Below, piece by piece: positions 53,623-63,934 of a DNA stretch of 64,000 nucleotides. Position numbers and translations under genes: made by a program. This DNA comes from JBGVSA01 sp041807905 (lineage in GTDB: Bacteria > Pseudomonadota > Gammaproteobacteria > Burkholderiales > Rhodocyclaceae): NCBI RefSeq assembly GCF_041807905.1, contig NZ_JBGVSA010000019.1, forward strand, positions 1 through 64,000, given 5' to 3'. Numbering within the stretch: the stretch's first letter is position 1; every line of letters starts with the position of its first letter. Below the pieces are notes generated by a model. That model was not told where the DNA came from. It saw only the letters and a list, made by a program, of their open reading frames with translations, and made no database searches.

Positions 53623-54548
53623 AATTCACGATCTACCAAGAGAGCCGGGCCGGCAGCCGGCCCAACAACCAGGACCGCGTCGCCTACAGTTACACCCGCG
53701 AAGCGCTGTTGATGGTCGTCGCCGACGGCATGGGTGGTCATCTGTACGGTGAAATCGCCGCCCAGATCGCGGTGCAATACATCATCGAAGCCTTCCAGCG
53801 TAATGCGCAGCCGCTGCTGCGCGATGAATTGATGTTCCTGTCGCGCTCGCTGTCGAACGCGCACAACGCCATCCTCGACTACGCCTTCGACAAGGGGCTG
53901 CCCGAAGCACCGCGCACCACCATCGTGGCCTGCGTGGTGCAGAACAGCGTGGCTTTCTGGGCGCATGCCGGTGACTCGCGCCTTTACCTGGTGCGGCGCG
54001 GCCGGGCGATTGCGCAGACGCGCGACCACTCGCGCCTGCAACTGATGCTCGACCAGGGCCTGATCACCGAGGAAGAAGCCGCCCGCCACCCGGCGCGCAA
54101 CCGCATCTTCAGCTGCCTGGGCGGCAGCCATTCGCCGCAGATCGAGTTTTCCTCGCCGATGCCGCTGTTCGCCAACGACCTGATCGTGATGTGTTCGGAC
54201 GGTGTCTGGGGCAATCTGCCCAATGACGAAATCGCCCACCAGATGGGCGAAGCGGACATCCTCAAGGTGTCGCCGCGCCTTCTCGATGAGGCGCAGCACA
54301 CCGGAGGGGAAACCTGCGACAACCTGTCGATGCTGTCGATGCGCTGGCACGAGGACTACGCCGACGGCCTGCCGGCGAGCATTTCCACGGCGACCATGCC
54401 GGTCGATTCGGTCACCACCCAGATGGAAGGTTTCGCGCGCGGTCGCGCGCCGGATGCGGCCAATCTGTCCGATAACGAAATCGAACAGGCGATCCAGGAA
54501 ATCAACCAGGCGATCAAGAAATACAGCCGGTTCGATCCGGGCAGGTGA
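53619..54548 (+). CDS. PP2C-family Ser/Thr protein phosphatase
   Basis: The 309-residue protein is a metal-dependent phosphatase that presumably reverses the action of the upstream kinase. Metal ligands appear in NNQDR, ADGMGGH (D36-G37), HAGDSRLYL and CSDGVWGN. A C-terminal tail of about 70 residues beyond the catalytic core ends in a helical stretch. It overlaps the kinase gene by 4 bp. In many betaproteobacteria rph-rdgB follow this pair, but here the next gene is convergent DUF4124. Confidence 0.92.
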   Translation: MKFTIYQESRAGSRPNNQDRVAYSYTREALLMVVADGMGGHLYGEIAAQIAVQYIIEAFQRNAQPLLRDELMFLSRSLSNAHNAILDYAFDKGLPEAPRTTIVACVVQNSVAFWAHAGDSRLYLVRRGRAIAQTRDHSRLQLMLDQGLITEEEAARHPARNRIFSCLGGSHSPQIEFSSPMPLFANDLIVMCSDGVWGNLPNDEIAHQMGEADILKVSPRLLDEAQHTGGETCDNLSMLSMRWHEDYADGLPASISTATMPVDSVTTQMEGFARGRAPDAANLSDNEIEQAIQEINQAIKKYSRFDPGR

Positions 54549-54630
54549 GAACCGCACGCCGAATGTTCTGCGGCCACAGGCTGTCTCGAAACTGCTTGCC
54601 CGACCACGCTCGCAACACGAGCGCGCATTA

Positions 54631-54659
54631 GAAAGGGCCGTCGGCAGATGCGTCGGCCC
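54631..54659 (-). terminator. Possible terminator of the DUF4124 gene
   Basis: Read on the minus strand, a GGGCCG / CGGCCC stem (54635-54640 with 54654-54659) is followed by TTTC. It lies 10 bp after the DUF4124 stop codon. The T-run is short and the loop large (13 nt), so the call is tentative. Confidence 0.4.
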
Positions 54660-54668
54660 GCTCGCCAT

Positions 54669-55136
54669 TTACTTCGGGTACCCCGCCGAATCGAGCGCCG
54701 CGTTCCATGAATTCGGCTCAAGACCATCGATCGTCTTGCGGCCGACGGTCAGCACCGGTACGCGCGGCTCCTTATTGCCGGTGAGCTTGAGCAGGGCATC
54801 GATCTGGTCCTGCGTCACCACGCTGTTCTCGGAGTAGGGCACCTTGCGCGCGGCCAGCAGCGCGCGGGCCTTGTCGCAGAACTCCTTGCAGTCAGGGTTG
54901 GTATAGAGCGTGACCGGGAAGGTCTCCATCGCGCGGCGGGTTTCGAATGACAACTTGTCGGCCCCCATCTTGTTGTCATTGAGCTTGCGTTGTTCGATGT
55001 TGGCGTCCGGTGGCGGATTGTCCGAGTAATTGACCTTGCCGTTCTTGTCGACCCAGCGATAGACCTCGGCGCTCGCCACACTGGCCGCAACCAGCGCCAG
55101 CATGACGCAGACAAAACCCACTGTCGTTCGATACAT
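54669..55136 (-). CDS. Exported DUF4124 protein with glutaredoxin-like domain
   Basis: The 155-residue protein has a signal peptide (cleavage near residue 23, SVASA/EVYRW). The DUF4124 module follows (EVYRWVDKNGKVNYSDNPPP, about 24-45), then a glutaredoxin-like domain (about 73-150: VTLYTNPDCKEFCDKAR, PRVPVLTVGRKTIDGL). The redox centre is C83-x3-C87, one residue wider than the usual CxxC. This could alter redox potential or make it a metal site. A periplasmic thiol role is inferred. It is preceded by oligopeptidase A on the same strand. Confidence 0.8.
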   Translation of the reverse strand: MYRTTVGFVCVMLALVAASVASAEVYRWVDKNGKVNYSDNPPPDANIEQRKLNDNKMGADKLSFETRRAMETFPVTLYTNPDCKEFCDKARALLAARKVPYSENSVVTQDQIDALLKLTGNKEPRVPVLTVGRKTIDGLEPNSWNAALDSAGYPK

Positions 55137-55203
55137 CGATCTATACCTTTCAGCTCGACGCCCGCCGCCGGTGCGGGCGTCCGTGTTTCCGGCCCGCTCT
55201 GGT

Positions 55204-57276
55204 TCAGGCTGATTGGGCCATGCCGCTGTGGCGGAGCAGCGCGTCGACCTTCGGATCGCGTCCGCGGAATGCGCGAAAGCTCTCCAGCGCCGGGCGCGAC
55301 CCGCCGACCGAAAGTACTTCGGCCAGGAAGCGCTCGCCCGTTGCGCGGTCCAGCACCGAACCGGCCACGCCGCTGGCTTCTTCGAACGCGGCGAAGGCAT
55401 CGGCAGACAGCACCTCGGCCCATTTGTAGCTGTAGTAACCGGCCGCATAACCACCTGCGAAGATGTGACTGAAGCTCTGCGGGAAGCGGTGCCACGCCGG
55501 TGGCATCAACACGGCGACTTCGTCGCGCACTTCCTGCAGGATCTGCATGACCGGACGCGCTTTGCCGAGCACGTGCTCATGGTGGATGCGCATGTCGAAC
55601 AGGGCAAACTCGATCTGCCGGACGGTCTGCATTCCGCTCTGGAAGTTCTTGGCCGCGATCATCTTGTCATAGAGCGCACGCGGCAGTGGCTGCTGGGTGT
55701 CGACATGGGCCGTCATGCCCTGTAGCACGTCCCACTCCCAGCAGAAATTTTCCATGAACTGGCTGGGCAGTTCGACCGCGTCCCACTCCACGCCGCGGAT
55801 TCCCGATACCCACAGTTCTTCGACACGCGAGAGCAGGTGATGCAGGCCGTGGCCGCATTCGTGGAAAAGGGTGATGACGTCATCGTGGGTAAAGGTGGCG
55901 GGCTTGTCGCCCACCGGGCCGGGGAAGTTGCACACCAGATAAGCCACTGGCGTCTGCAGCCCCGTGCCCTGGCGGCGGCGGGTGATGGCTTCGTCCATCC
56001 AGGCGCCGCCGCGCTTGGTTTCGCGGGCGTAGAGATCGAGGTAGAACTGGCCGACCAGTTCCTCCTTGCCGGCGACCTGCCGCTCGATACGGAAGAAGCG
56101 TACGTGCGGGTCCCATACCGGCGCCTTGTCCGGACTGATCGATACGCCGTAGAGGCTTTCGATGACCGAGAAGAGCCCGCGCAGCACCATCGGCTCCGGG
56201 AAGTACTGCTTCACTTCGTGTTCGGAGAACGCATAGCGCGCCTGGCGCAATTTCTCCGAGGCGTAGGCAACGTCCCACGGTTGCAGTTCGCCAAGGCCCA
56301 GCTCACGGGCGGCGAAGGCAGTCAGCTCCTTGACGTCGCGCTGGGCGAACGGCTTGGCGCGTTGTGCCAGATCGCGCAGGAAGGCTTTGACCTCGTCCGG
56401 GCTCTGCGCCATCTTGGCGACCAGCGACACATCGGCATAACTGTCGTAGCCGAGCATGGCCGCGGCTTCGGCCCGCAGGGCGAGGATGCGGTCGATGTTG
56501 GGGCTGTTGTCCCATTCAGGGTGACCGACTTCGGCCGAGAACTCGGATGCGCGCGTGGCATACGCGCGATACATGCGGGCCCGCAATTCGCGGTTGTCGG
56601 CGTATTGCATGACCGGCAGGTACGAGGGCATGTGCAGCGTGAAGACCCAGCCCGACTTGCCGGCGCGTTCGGCCGCGGCGCGCGCGGCAGCCAATGCGTC
56701 GGCAGGGATGCCGGCCAGCAGCGATTCGTCTTCGACGTGCTCGTGCCAGGCGTTGGTGGCGTCCAGGACGTTCTCGGAGAACTTGGCCGCCAGTGCGGCG
56801 GATTCTTCCTGGATCTGCTGGAACCGGGGCTTCTGGTCTTCGGGCAACTCGGCGCCGGAGAGACGGAAATCGCGCAGTTCGTTGTCGACGATCTTGCGGC
56901 GCACCGGCGGCAGTTTCGCGTATTCGGGGCTGGTGGCGAGCCTGCGGTATTTGTCGAAGAGCTTGAGGTTCTGGCCCAGCTCGGCGTAGTAGCGCGTCAC
57001 CTCGGGCAGCATTTCGTTGTAGGCATCGCGCCAGGCGGGCGTGTCCATCACGCCATGCAGGTGGCTGACCACGCCCCAGGCGCGACCCAAGCGTTCGCCG
57101 GCATCGACCATGGGCGCAACGAAATCGTCCCACGTGGCCGCTACTTCATCGCCCTCCAGCCGGGCCGTCAGGGCGCGGTTCTCTTCCAGGCGCTGGCGGA
57201 TGGCGGGAGCGACGTCCGTGGGTCGGACGAGGTCGAAGTGCGGCAGACCGGAGAGGTCAAGAAGCGGATTACTCAT
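55204..57276 (-). CDS. prlC: Oligopeptidase A (M3 family)
   Basis: This 690-residue cytosolic zinc metallopeptidase degrades short peptides, including cleaved signal peptides. The zinc motif HECGH (in TLFHECGHGLHHLL) and the downstream third ligand in ELPSQFMENFCWEW identify family M3. The C-terminal FAGGYAAGYYSYKWAEVLSAD segment is typical of OpdA/PrlC. Length matches the family (about 680). It lies 67 bp upstream of the DUF4124 gene on the same strand, so cotranscription is possible. Confidence 0.94.
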   Translation of the reverse strand: MSNPLLDLSGLPHFDLVRPTDVAPAIRQRLEENRALTARLEGDEVAATWDDFVAPMVDAGERLGRAWGVVSHLHGVMDTPAWRDAYNEMLPEVTRYYAELGQNLKLFDKYRRLATSPEYAKLPPVRRKIVDNELRDFRLSGAELPEDQKPRFQQIQEESAALAAKFSENVLDATNAWHEHVEDESLLAGIPADALAAARAAAERAGKSGWVFTLHMPSYLPVMQYADNRELRARMYRAYATRASEFSAEVGHPEWDNSPNIDRILALRAEAAAMLGYDSYADVSLVAKMAQSPDEVKAFLRDLAQRAKPFAQRDVKELTAFAARELGLGELQPWDVAYASEKLRQARYAFSEHEVKQYFPEPMVLRGLFSVIESLYGVSISPDKAPVWDPHVRFFRIERQVAGKEELVGQFYLDLYARETKRGGAWMDEAITRRRQGTGLQTPVAYLVCNFPGPVGDKPATFTHDDVITLFHECGHGLHHLLSRVEELWVSGIRGVEWDAVELPSQFMENFCWEWDVLQGMTAHVDTQQPLPRALYDKMIAAKNFQSGMQTVRQIEFALFDMRIHHEHVLGKARPVMQILQEVRDEVAVLMPPAWHRFPQSFSHIFAGGYAAGYYSYKWAEVLSADAFAAFEEASGVAGSVLDRATGERFLAEVLSVGGSRPALESFRAFRGRDPKVDALLRHSGMAQSA

Positions 57277-57473
57277 GATGTGGGCGACCGAATGTCAGTT
57301 AATGGCTGAAGATAAAGCTGATTGTGCCGAAAATACGAACCTCGAATACAGTGCAGCCCATTGGCCTTGGCCCTGCCAGACCAATGTTGTCGCAACGGGC
57401 TGCAACCAAGCCTCGGACCCTGTCTTGCATAGCGCCGGGGCCCAGAGCCTTACACAGCGGATGATCCGGACTC

Positions 57474-58334
57474 ATGAACGAGACAACCAATCGGCGTGCA
57501 GCGTTCAACGCCGCCATCGAAAAGGAACTGGCGACCGGCGAGTTCGTGTTTCCCACCAGCATGCAGGCCGCCGTGCGCGTGCGTCGCGCGCTCGACGAAC
57601 CCGAGGCCAGCATGGTCTCGGTGGCCCGCATCATCGGGCTGGAGCCCGTGCTGTCGGTGAAACTGCTACGTATGGCCAATTCCACCTTCTTCAACCCGCA
57701 GGCGGTGGAAGTCACCGACGTGCAACGCGCTCTCATGCGGGTGGGCCTGAACCACGCTCGCACGCTGGCCATCGCCGTCATCGGCGATCAACTGGCGACG
57801 GCGCTGGAATTTGCCCCCGTCTGGCGGTTGGCTGAACAGCTCTGGCGCCATACGCTCGAAGTGGCCTCGCTGGCCTATGCCGTCGCTCTGCAACTGGATG
57901 GCGCGGTGCGGCCTGATACGGCGCTGCTGGCCGGTATGGTGCACGACATTGGCCAGTTCTATCTGTTGTCGCGCGTCCATGAGTTCCCCGAACTGCTTGA
58001 AGACGACGGCGAGCTGTCCGAGCTGATCGTCTTCTGGCACAAGCCGGTCGGTCAGGCCGTGCTGCGCGCGCTCGGTACACCGCAGATGATCGTCGACGCC
58101 CTCGAGATGCAGGAGATCTACGGCCCCAACTGGCCGCCCGCCGGGCTGGCCGACGTGCTGTACCTGGCAAATACCGCCTCGCCCGTGCCCAACCCGTTCT
58201 CGACCGTGTCGCTCGACATGCAGATGGCGCTGCGCGAGAGTGCCTTCGAGGGTGTCGATGCGAATCTCGTCTCGCGCCTGCTCGATGAGGCACGCGTGCA
58301 GCGCGCGGCAGCGCTGGCGATGCTCACTGCCTGA
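57474..58334 (+). CDS. HDOD-domain signalling protein
   Basis: The 286-residue protein is almost entirely an HDOD domain (about 20-215; LPxxP-like VFPTSMQAAVRVRRALDEPE, then LVLRMANS-type helix VKLLRMANSTFFNPQ). An HD pair survives in AGMVHDIGQFYLL, whereas many HDOD proteins lack it. HDOD proteins regulate motility, c-di-GMP networks and stress responses without clear enzyme activity. No second domain is attached. It is convergent with the DUF2189 gene, 10 bp apart, and has a 197-bp upstream gap. Confidence 0.88.
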   Translation: MNETTNRRAAFNAAIEKELATGEFVFPTSMQAAVRVRRALDEPEASMVSVARIIGLEPVLSVKLLRMANSTFFNPQAVEVTDVQRALMRVGLNHARTLAIAVIGDQLATALEFAPVWRLAEQLWRHTLEVASLAYAVALQLDGAVRPDTALLAGMVHDIGQFYLLSRVHEFPELLEDDGELSELIVFWHKPVGQAVLRALGTPQMIVDALEMQEIYGPNWPPAGLADVLYLANTASPVPNPFSTVSLDMQMALRESAFEGVDANLVSRLLDEARVQRAAALAMLTA

Positions 58335-58344
58335 CGCAAGGCCC

Positions 58345-59127
58345 TTACGTCTCTCGCTCAATCAGGTCGCGGTAGGCATGCCACGTTGCATGCCCTGCCA
58401 GCGGCAGCATGAAAATCATTCCGACCATGTAGGTGGCGAAACCGATCGCCATCAAGACCACCAGCAGGATCGCCCATAGCGCCATCGCGGCGAGGTTGTG
58501 GCCGACGGCCTGGGCGCTTGCCATCATCGCAGTCACCACATCGATGTCGCGGTCCATCAGCAGCGGAACCGACACGGCCGACAGCACGTACACCAGCGTC
58601 GCCAGCGCGCCGCCAATGATCAGATAGGCCGATACGAACGTGGTATAGCGCCCGGAGAAGAACACCTCGCGGTAGAAGTTCGCCATGTTGGGCACGTCGT
58701 CGTGATAGAACAGTGCGAACAGAATCGCCGACAGGCGCTCCCAACTGATCATGGCGATCGCCAGGATCAGGCCGAAATAGAAAAGCGAGTCACCATTGCG
58801 CGCCAGTCCGTTGAGCGACTCGCCCAGGCTGGTGTGCATGCCGTTCTCTGCCCGTCGCGACACCTCATACAGCCCGGCGGCGGCCAGCGAGCCGACCAGC
58901 ATGAAGCCGGACACCGCGGCGGTGAATAGATAGGGTTGGGCGGATACGTAGTTGAGGATGATGTATCCGACCGCAGCGAAGAACACACCGTACATGAGGC
59001 TGGTGCCGGGGCTTGCCGCCATGTCCCGTGCGCCTCGCGCCAGCCATTTGAGTGGTCGTGAGATCTCGACGACGTTGGCTGCCACGCGCGGCACGTTGTC
59101 CATGTGATGCTGGAGTGGGTGGTCCAT
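58345..59127 (-). CDS. DUF2189 integral membrane protein
   Basis: The 260-residue protein has about six hydrophobic helices and the DUF2189 pattern: PLKWLARGARDMAASPGTSL, YGVFFAAVGY, SGFMLVGSLAAAGLYEVSR and ATYMVGMIFMLPLAGHATWH, then AYRDLI. The function is unknown; family members occur near cytochrome or copper genes in some bacteria. GGAGA 5 nt before the ATG at 59127 makes that start better than the ATG at 59163. No operon partner. Confidence 0.85.
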   Translation of the reverse strand: MDHPLQHHMDNVPRVAANVVEISRPLKWLARGARDMAASPGTSLMYGVFFAAVGYIILNYVSAQPYLFTAAVSGFMLVGSLAAAGLYEVSRRAENGMHTSLGESLNGLARNGDSLFYFGLILAIAMISWERLSAILFALFYHDDVPNMANFYREVFFSGRYTTFVSAYLIIGGALATLVYVLSAVSVPLLMDRDIDVVTAMMASAQAVGHNLAAMALWAILLVVLMAIGFATYMVGMIFMLPLAGHATWHAYRDLIERET

Positions 59128-59253
59128 GGTCGTCTCCGGAGGAGGGGCTTGCCCTTCAGGCATAGACCGAGGCGCGCGCTATTGCCAATAGGGCGCTGGA
59201 GACGGGCGGGCATGATGCTCGGCGTGTATCCGGCAGGAGCCGGCGACGCCGTC

Positions 59254-59277
59254 GGGCCGGCCTGCATTGGCCGGCCC
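59254..59277 (-). terminator. Strong hairpin after purC
   Basis: A perfect 9-bp stem GGGCCGGCC / GGCCGGCCC with a 6-nt loop begins 9 bp after the purC stop codon. No T-run follows on either strand, so it may stabilise the mRNA 3' end or work with Rho and is not an intrinsic terminator in the strict sense. Confidence 0.45.
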
Positions 59278-59286
59278 GTATTCCGG

Positions 59287-60174
59287 TCAGAGTGCCTTGC
59301 CGGTCAGGCGCTCGTAGGCTTCGATGTACTTGGCGCTGGTCTTGTCCAGCACGTCGGCCGGCAGCTTGGGCGCAGGCGCCTGCTTGTTCCAGTCCAGCGT
59401 TTCCAGGTAATCGCGCACGAATTGCTTGTCGAACGACGGCGGAGAAATGCCCTCGCGGTAGCTGTCGGCCGGCCAGAAGCGGGACGAATCCGGCGTCAGG
59501 GCTTCGTCGATCAGGTACAGCGTGCCGGCTTCGTCCAGACCAAACTCGAACTTGGTGTCGGCGATGATGATGCCGCGCGTGGCGGCGTAGTCGCGCGCCT
59601 CCGAGTACAGGCGGATGGCCACGTCGCGCACCTTGGCGGCGAGTGCGGCGCCGAGCAGGCGTTCGACTTCGGCGAATTCGATGGTCTCGTCGTGGGTGCC
59701 CTGTTCGGCCTTGGTCGATGGCGTGAAGATCGGCTGCTCCAGCTTTGCCGCCTGCTGGAGGCCTACTGGTAGCGTGATGCCGCTGATCTTGCCGGTCGCG
59801 ACGTAGTCCTTCCAGCCCGAGCCGATCACATAGCCACGCACCACGGCTTCGATGGGCAGGGGCTTGAGGCGCTTGACCACCAGCGAGCGGCCGGCAACCT
59901 GTTCGCGCTCATCGGCGGCGACGACGTCTTCCGGCGCGATGCCGGTCAGCTGGTTGGGCAGGATGTGGCCCAGCTTGTCGAACCAGAACAGGGCGGTACG
60001 GGTGAGCACTTCGCCCTTGCGCGGAATCGGGTCCTGCAGGATCACGTCGAAAGCCGACAGGCGATCGGTGGTGACGATCAGGAGCTTGTCTTCGCCCACG
60101 GCGTAGATGTCCCGCACCTTGCCACGCCCCAGCAGTGGCAGGCTTTTGATGTCGGATTCGAACAGCGGCTTCAT
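59287..60174 (-). CDS. purC: Phosphoribosylaminoimidazole-succinocarboxamide synthase
   Basis: PurC (SAICAR synthetase) joins aspartate to CAIR in purine synthesis. The 295-residue protein has RGKVRDIYAV near the N-terminus, TDRLSAFDVI, EAVVRGYVIGSGWKDY, and IIIADTKFEFGLDEAGTLYL with DEALTPDSSRFW, all diagnostic. It is of the long form, ending with the SAKYIEAYERLTG helix. A perfect -10 lies upstream. It is monocistronic and divergent from glyQ. Confidence 0.96.
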   Translation of the reverse strand: MKPLFESDIKSLPLLGRGKVRDIYAVGEDKLLIVTTDRLSAFDVILQDPIPRKGEVLTRTALFWFDKLGHILPNQLTGIAPEDVVAADEREQVAGRSLVVKRLKPLPIEAVVRGYVIGSGWKDYVATGKISGITLPVGLQQAAKLEQPIFTPSTKAEQGTHDETIEFAEVERLLGAALAAKVRDVAIRLYSEARDYAATRGIIIADTKFEFGLDEAGTLYLIDEALTPDSSRFWPADSYREGISPPSFDKQFVRDYLETLDWNKQAPAPKLPADVLDKTSAKYIEAYERLTGKAL

Positions 60175-60204
60175 GGGGCGGGCTCCAAAGGGGCAAAGAC
60201 CGCA

Positions 60205-60210
60205 ATTATA
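60205..60210 (-). promoter_or_regulatory. Consensus -10 box of purC
   Basis: On the minus strand this reads TATAAT, about 30 bp upstream of the purC start. No clear -35 is present at 16-18 bp, so the promoter may depend on an activator or on an extended leader. No PurR-type operator was recognised next to it. Confidence 0.5.
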
Positions 60211-60331
60211 CCCGCCGCCGGGGCGTCATCCGTCTGGCTCAAGTTTGTGGCCGGGCGCATGAAGGGGGCGCAATGGCTGTAAAATGCCGGGTTTTGCGTA
60301 TCGCGCCGGCCATTGAAGGCCGAGGACCGCC

Positions 60332-61272
<941 letters not shown>

Positions 61273-61273
<1 letters not shown>

Positions 61274-63378
61274 TGTCCGTGAACAACAATCTGCTCGTTG
61301 AACTCTTCGTTGAAGAATTGCCGCCCAAGGCCCTCAAGCGCCTGGGCGAATCGTTTGCCAGCGTGCTCGCCGATGGCCTCAAGGCGCAAGGGCTTGCCGC
61401 TGCCGACTCGGTGGTGACGCCGTTTGCCTCGCCGCGCCGTCTGGCCGTGCACGTCGCCAATGTGGCGGCACGCGCTGCCGACAAGCCGGTGTCGCAAAAA
61501 CTCATGCCGGTGAGCGTGGGCCTGGACGCCGATGGTCAGCCGACCCCAGCGCTGCTCAAGCGCCTTGCCGCGCTCGGTGCAGATGCCAGCGTCGTGCCGC
61601 AACTCAAGCGTGCCATCGACGGCAAGGCCGAAGCGCTGTTCTTCGATAGCGTGCAGGCGGGCGCCGAATTGGCCGCAGGTCTGCAAAAGGCACTGGAAGA
61701 GGCGCTGGCCAAGCTGCCGATCCCCAAGGTCATGGGCTACCAGTTGGCCGACGGCTGGACGACCGTGAACTTCGTGCGCCCTGCGCACGGATTGGTGGCA
61801 TTGCATGGCGACAGCGTGGTGCCGGTGAGCGTGCTGGGCCTGAGTGCGGGCAATACGACCCAGGGGCATCGCTTCGAAGCCAGGCACAAGATCGTGACGA
61901 TCCAGAATGCCGATGCCTACGCCGAAGTACTGGAGCGCGACGGCGCCGTGATCGCCGGCTTTGCCGATCGCCGTGCCGAAATCTCGCTGCAACTGAAGCG
62001 TGCGGCCGAAGAAGTCGGCGGCGGCGTGGCGCCGATCGACGACGATGCGCTGCTGGACGAAGTGACGGCGCTTGTCGAACGCCCCAACGTACTCGTCGGC
62101 ACCTTCGAAGAGCGCTTCCTCGAAGTGCCGCAGGAGTGCCTCATCCTGACGATGAAGGCCAACCAGAAGTACTTTCCGCTGCTGGATGCCGACGGCCGCC
62201 TGACCAACAGGTTCCTGATCGTGTCCAACATCCGCCCGGCCGACGCTTCCGCCGTGGTTGGCGGGAACGAGCGCGTGGTGCGTCCGCGCCTGGCCGATGC
62301 CAAGTTCTTCTTCGACCAGGACCGCAAGAAGTCGCTCGCTTCGCGCGTGCCGGGCCTGTCGAAGGTCGTCTATCACAACAAGCTGGGCACGCAGGGCGAG
62401 CGCGTCGAACGCGTGCGCGCCATCGCGCGCTGGGTGGCTGAGCGCATCGGCTGCGACGTCAAGCTCGCCGACCGCGCGGCGGAACTTGCCAAGGCCGACC
62501 TGCTGACCGACATGGTCGGCGAATTCCCCGAGCTGCAAGGCATCATGGGCGGCTATTACGCCCGTCACGACGGCGAGGACGCGCAGGTGGCAGACGCCAT
62601 TGCCACGCAATACCTCGTGCGCCGCGACGAGACGACGGCGGTGAGCAACCTCGTCGGCGAGGCGCTGACCATTGCCGACCGCGTGGAAACGCTGGTCGGC
62701 ATCTGGGGCATCGGCCTCAAGCCCACGGGCGACAAGGACCCGTTCGCATTGCGCCGCCATGCACTGTCGGTGATCAAGTCGTTCGAGCTGATCGGCAACA
62801 AATCGCCCGACCTGACGGCGCTGCTGAGCTTTGCTGCTTCGGTGTTCCCGCAAGGGCTGCTGGCCGAGAGCACAGTCGACGAGGTGCGCCAGTTCATTTA
62901 CGAACGTTACTGGAACCAGTTGGCGCCGAGCTACGGCGCAACCACGGTGGAGTCCGTCATCGCGCTGCAGCCGCCGCTGCAGGAAGTGGTGGCGCGCCTG
63001 CGCGCGGTGGTGGAATTCCAGAAGCTGCCGGAAGCCGCCGCGCTGGCCGCTGCCAACAAGCGCATCGTCAACATCCTGAAGAAGTCCCCCGCGCCGGAAG
63101 GCGAAGCCAAGATGGGCCTGCTGCGCGAAGACGCCGAGCGTGCGCTGGTGCACTGGTCGATCGAACATGCTCCCGCCATTCGCGATGCCTTTGTCCAGCG
63201 CGATTACACGGGTGCGCTGGTGCGCATGGCGGCGCTGCGCGAACCGGTGGATCGCTTCTTCGATGAAGTGATGGTCAACGTGGAGGACGAAGAAGTGCGC
63301 CAGAACCGACTTGCATTGCTGGGGCGCCTGGCCGAGGTCATGAACCAGGTGGCCGACATTTCGCGCCTGTCGGCCTGA
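61273..63378 (+). CDS. glyS: Glycyl-tRNA synthetase beta subunit
   Basis: GlyS (701 residues) carries the tRNA-binding parts: an N-terminal B3/B4-like region (LLVELFVEELPPKALKRL at the start), an HD-like central region with FEERFLEVPQECLILTMKAN and FLIVSNIRP, and a C-terminal DALR anticodon-binding domain. The ATG at 61273 overlaps the glyQ stop by one base, so subunit ratio is set by coupled translation. gmhB follows after 10 bp. Confidence 0.97.
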
Positions 63379-63388
63379 GGAGCGATCG

Positions 63389-63934
63389 ATGCCTCACAAA
63401 TTCATCATCCTCGACCGCGATGGCGTCATTAATTTCGACTCCGCCCAGTTCATCAAGTCGCCAGAGGAGTGGAAGCCGATTCCGGGCAGCCTCGAAGCCA
63501 TTGGCCGACTGGCCGAGGCAGGCTACCGCATCGTCGTGGCTACCAACCAGAGCGGCGTCGGACGCGGTCTGTTCGACATGGACACGCTCAATGCCATCAA
63601 CGACAAAATGATGAAGGCCGTGGCTCAGGCAGGTGGGCGGATCGACGCCATCTTCTTTTGCCCGCACTCGGCCGATTCGACCTGCGAGTGCCGCAAGCCC
63701 AAGCCCGGCATGTTCAACCAGATTTCGGCCCGCTTCAATGTGGACCTGACCGGCCTACCAACCGTGGGCGACAGTCTGCGCGACCTGCAAGCCGGCATCG
63801 CGGCAGGCTGCAGGCCGTACCTGGTGTTGACGGGCAAGGGCGAAAAGACGCAGGCCGACGGCGAATTGCCGGAAGGAACGCAGGTCTTTGCGAACCTTGC
63901 TGCCGTCGTCGACCACCTGCTGGCGCGCGAGTGA
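63389..63934 (+). CDS. gmhB: D-glycero-beta-D-manno-heptose 1,7-bisphosphate 7-phosphatase
   Basis: The 181-residue HAD phosphatase works after GmhA and the heptokinase in making ADP-heptose for the LPS core. Its HAD motifs are ILDRDGVIN, VVATNQSGVGRGLF, RKPKPGMF and VGDSLRDLQAG. The zinc-binding loop CPHSADSTCECRKPKPG is characteristic of GmhB. It follows glyS, a familiar betaproteobacterial arrangement, with a GAGGAGCGAT ribosome-binding site 5-10 nt before the ATG. Confidence 0.94.
   Translation: MPHKFIILDRDGVINFDSAQFIKSPEEWKPIPGSLEAIGRLAEAGYRIVVATNQSGVGRGLFDMDTLNAINDKMMKAVAQAGGRIDAIFFCPHSADSTCECRKPKPGMFNQISARFNVDLTGLPTVGDSLRDLQAGIAAGCRPYLVLTGKGEKTQADGELPEGTQVFANLAAVVDHLLARE

Noticed and set aside
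60240..60331. Possible glycine riboswitch or T-box ahead of glyQS
   Set aside because: The leader is too short and lacks the conserved glycine-aptamer or T-box sequences; only a simple GGCC hairpin is present.
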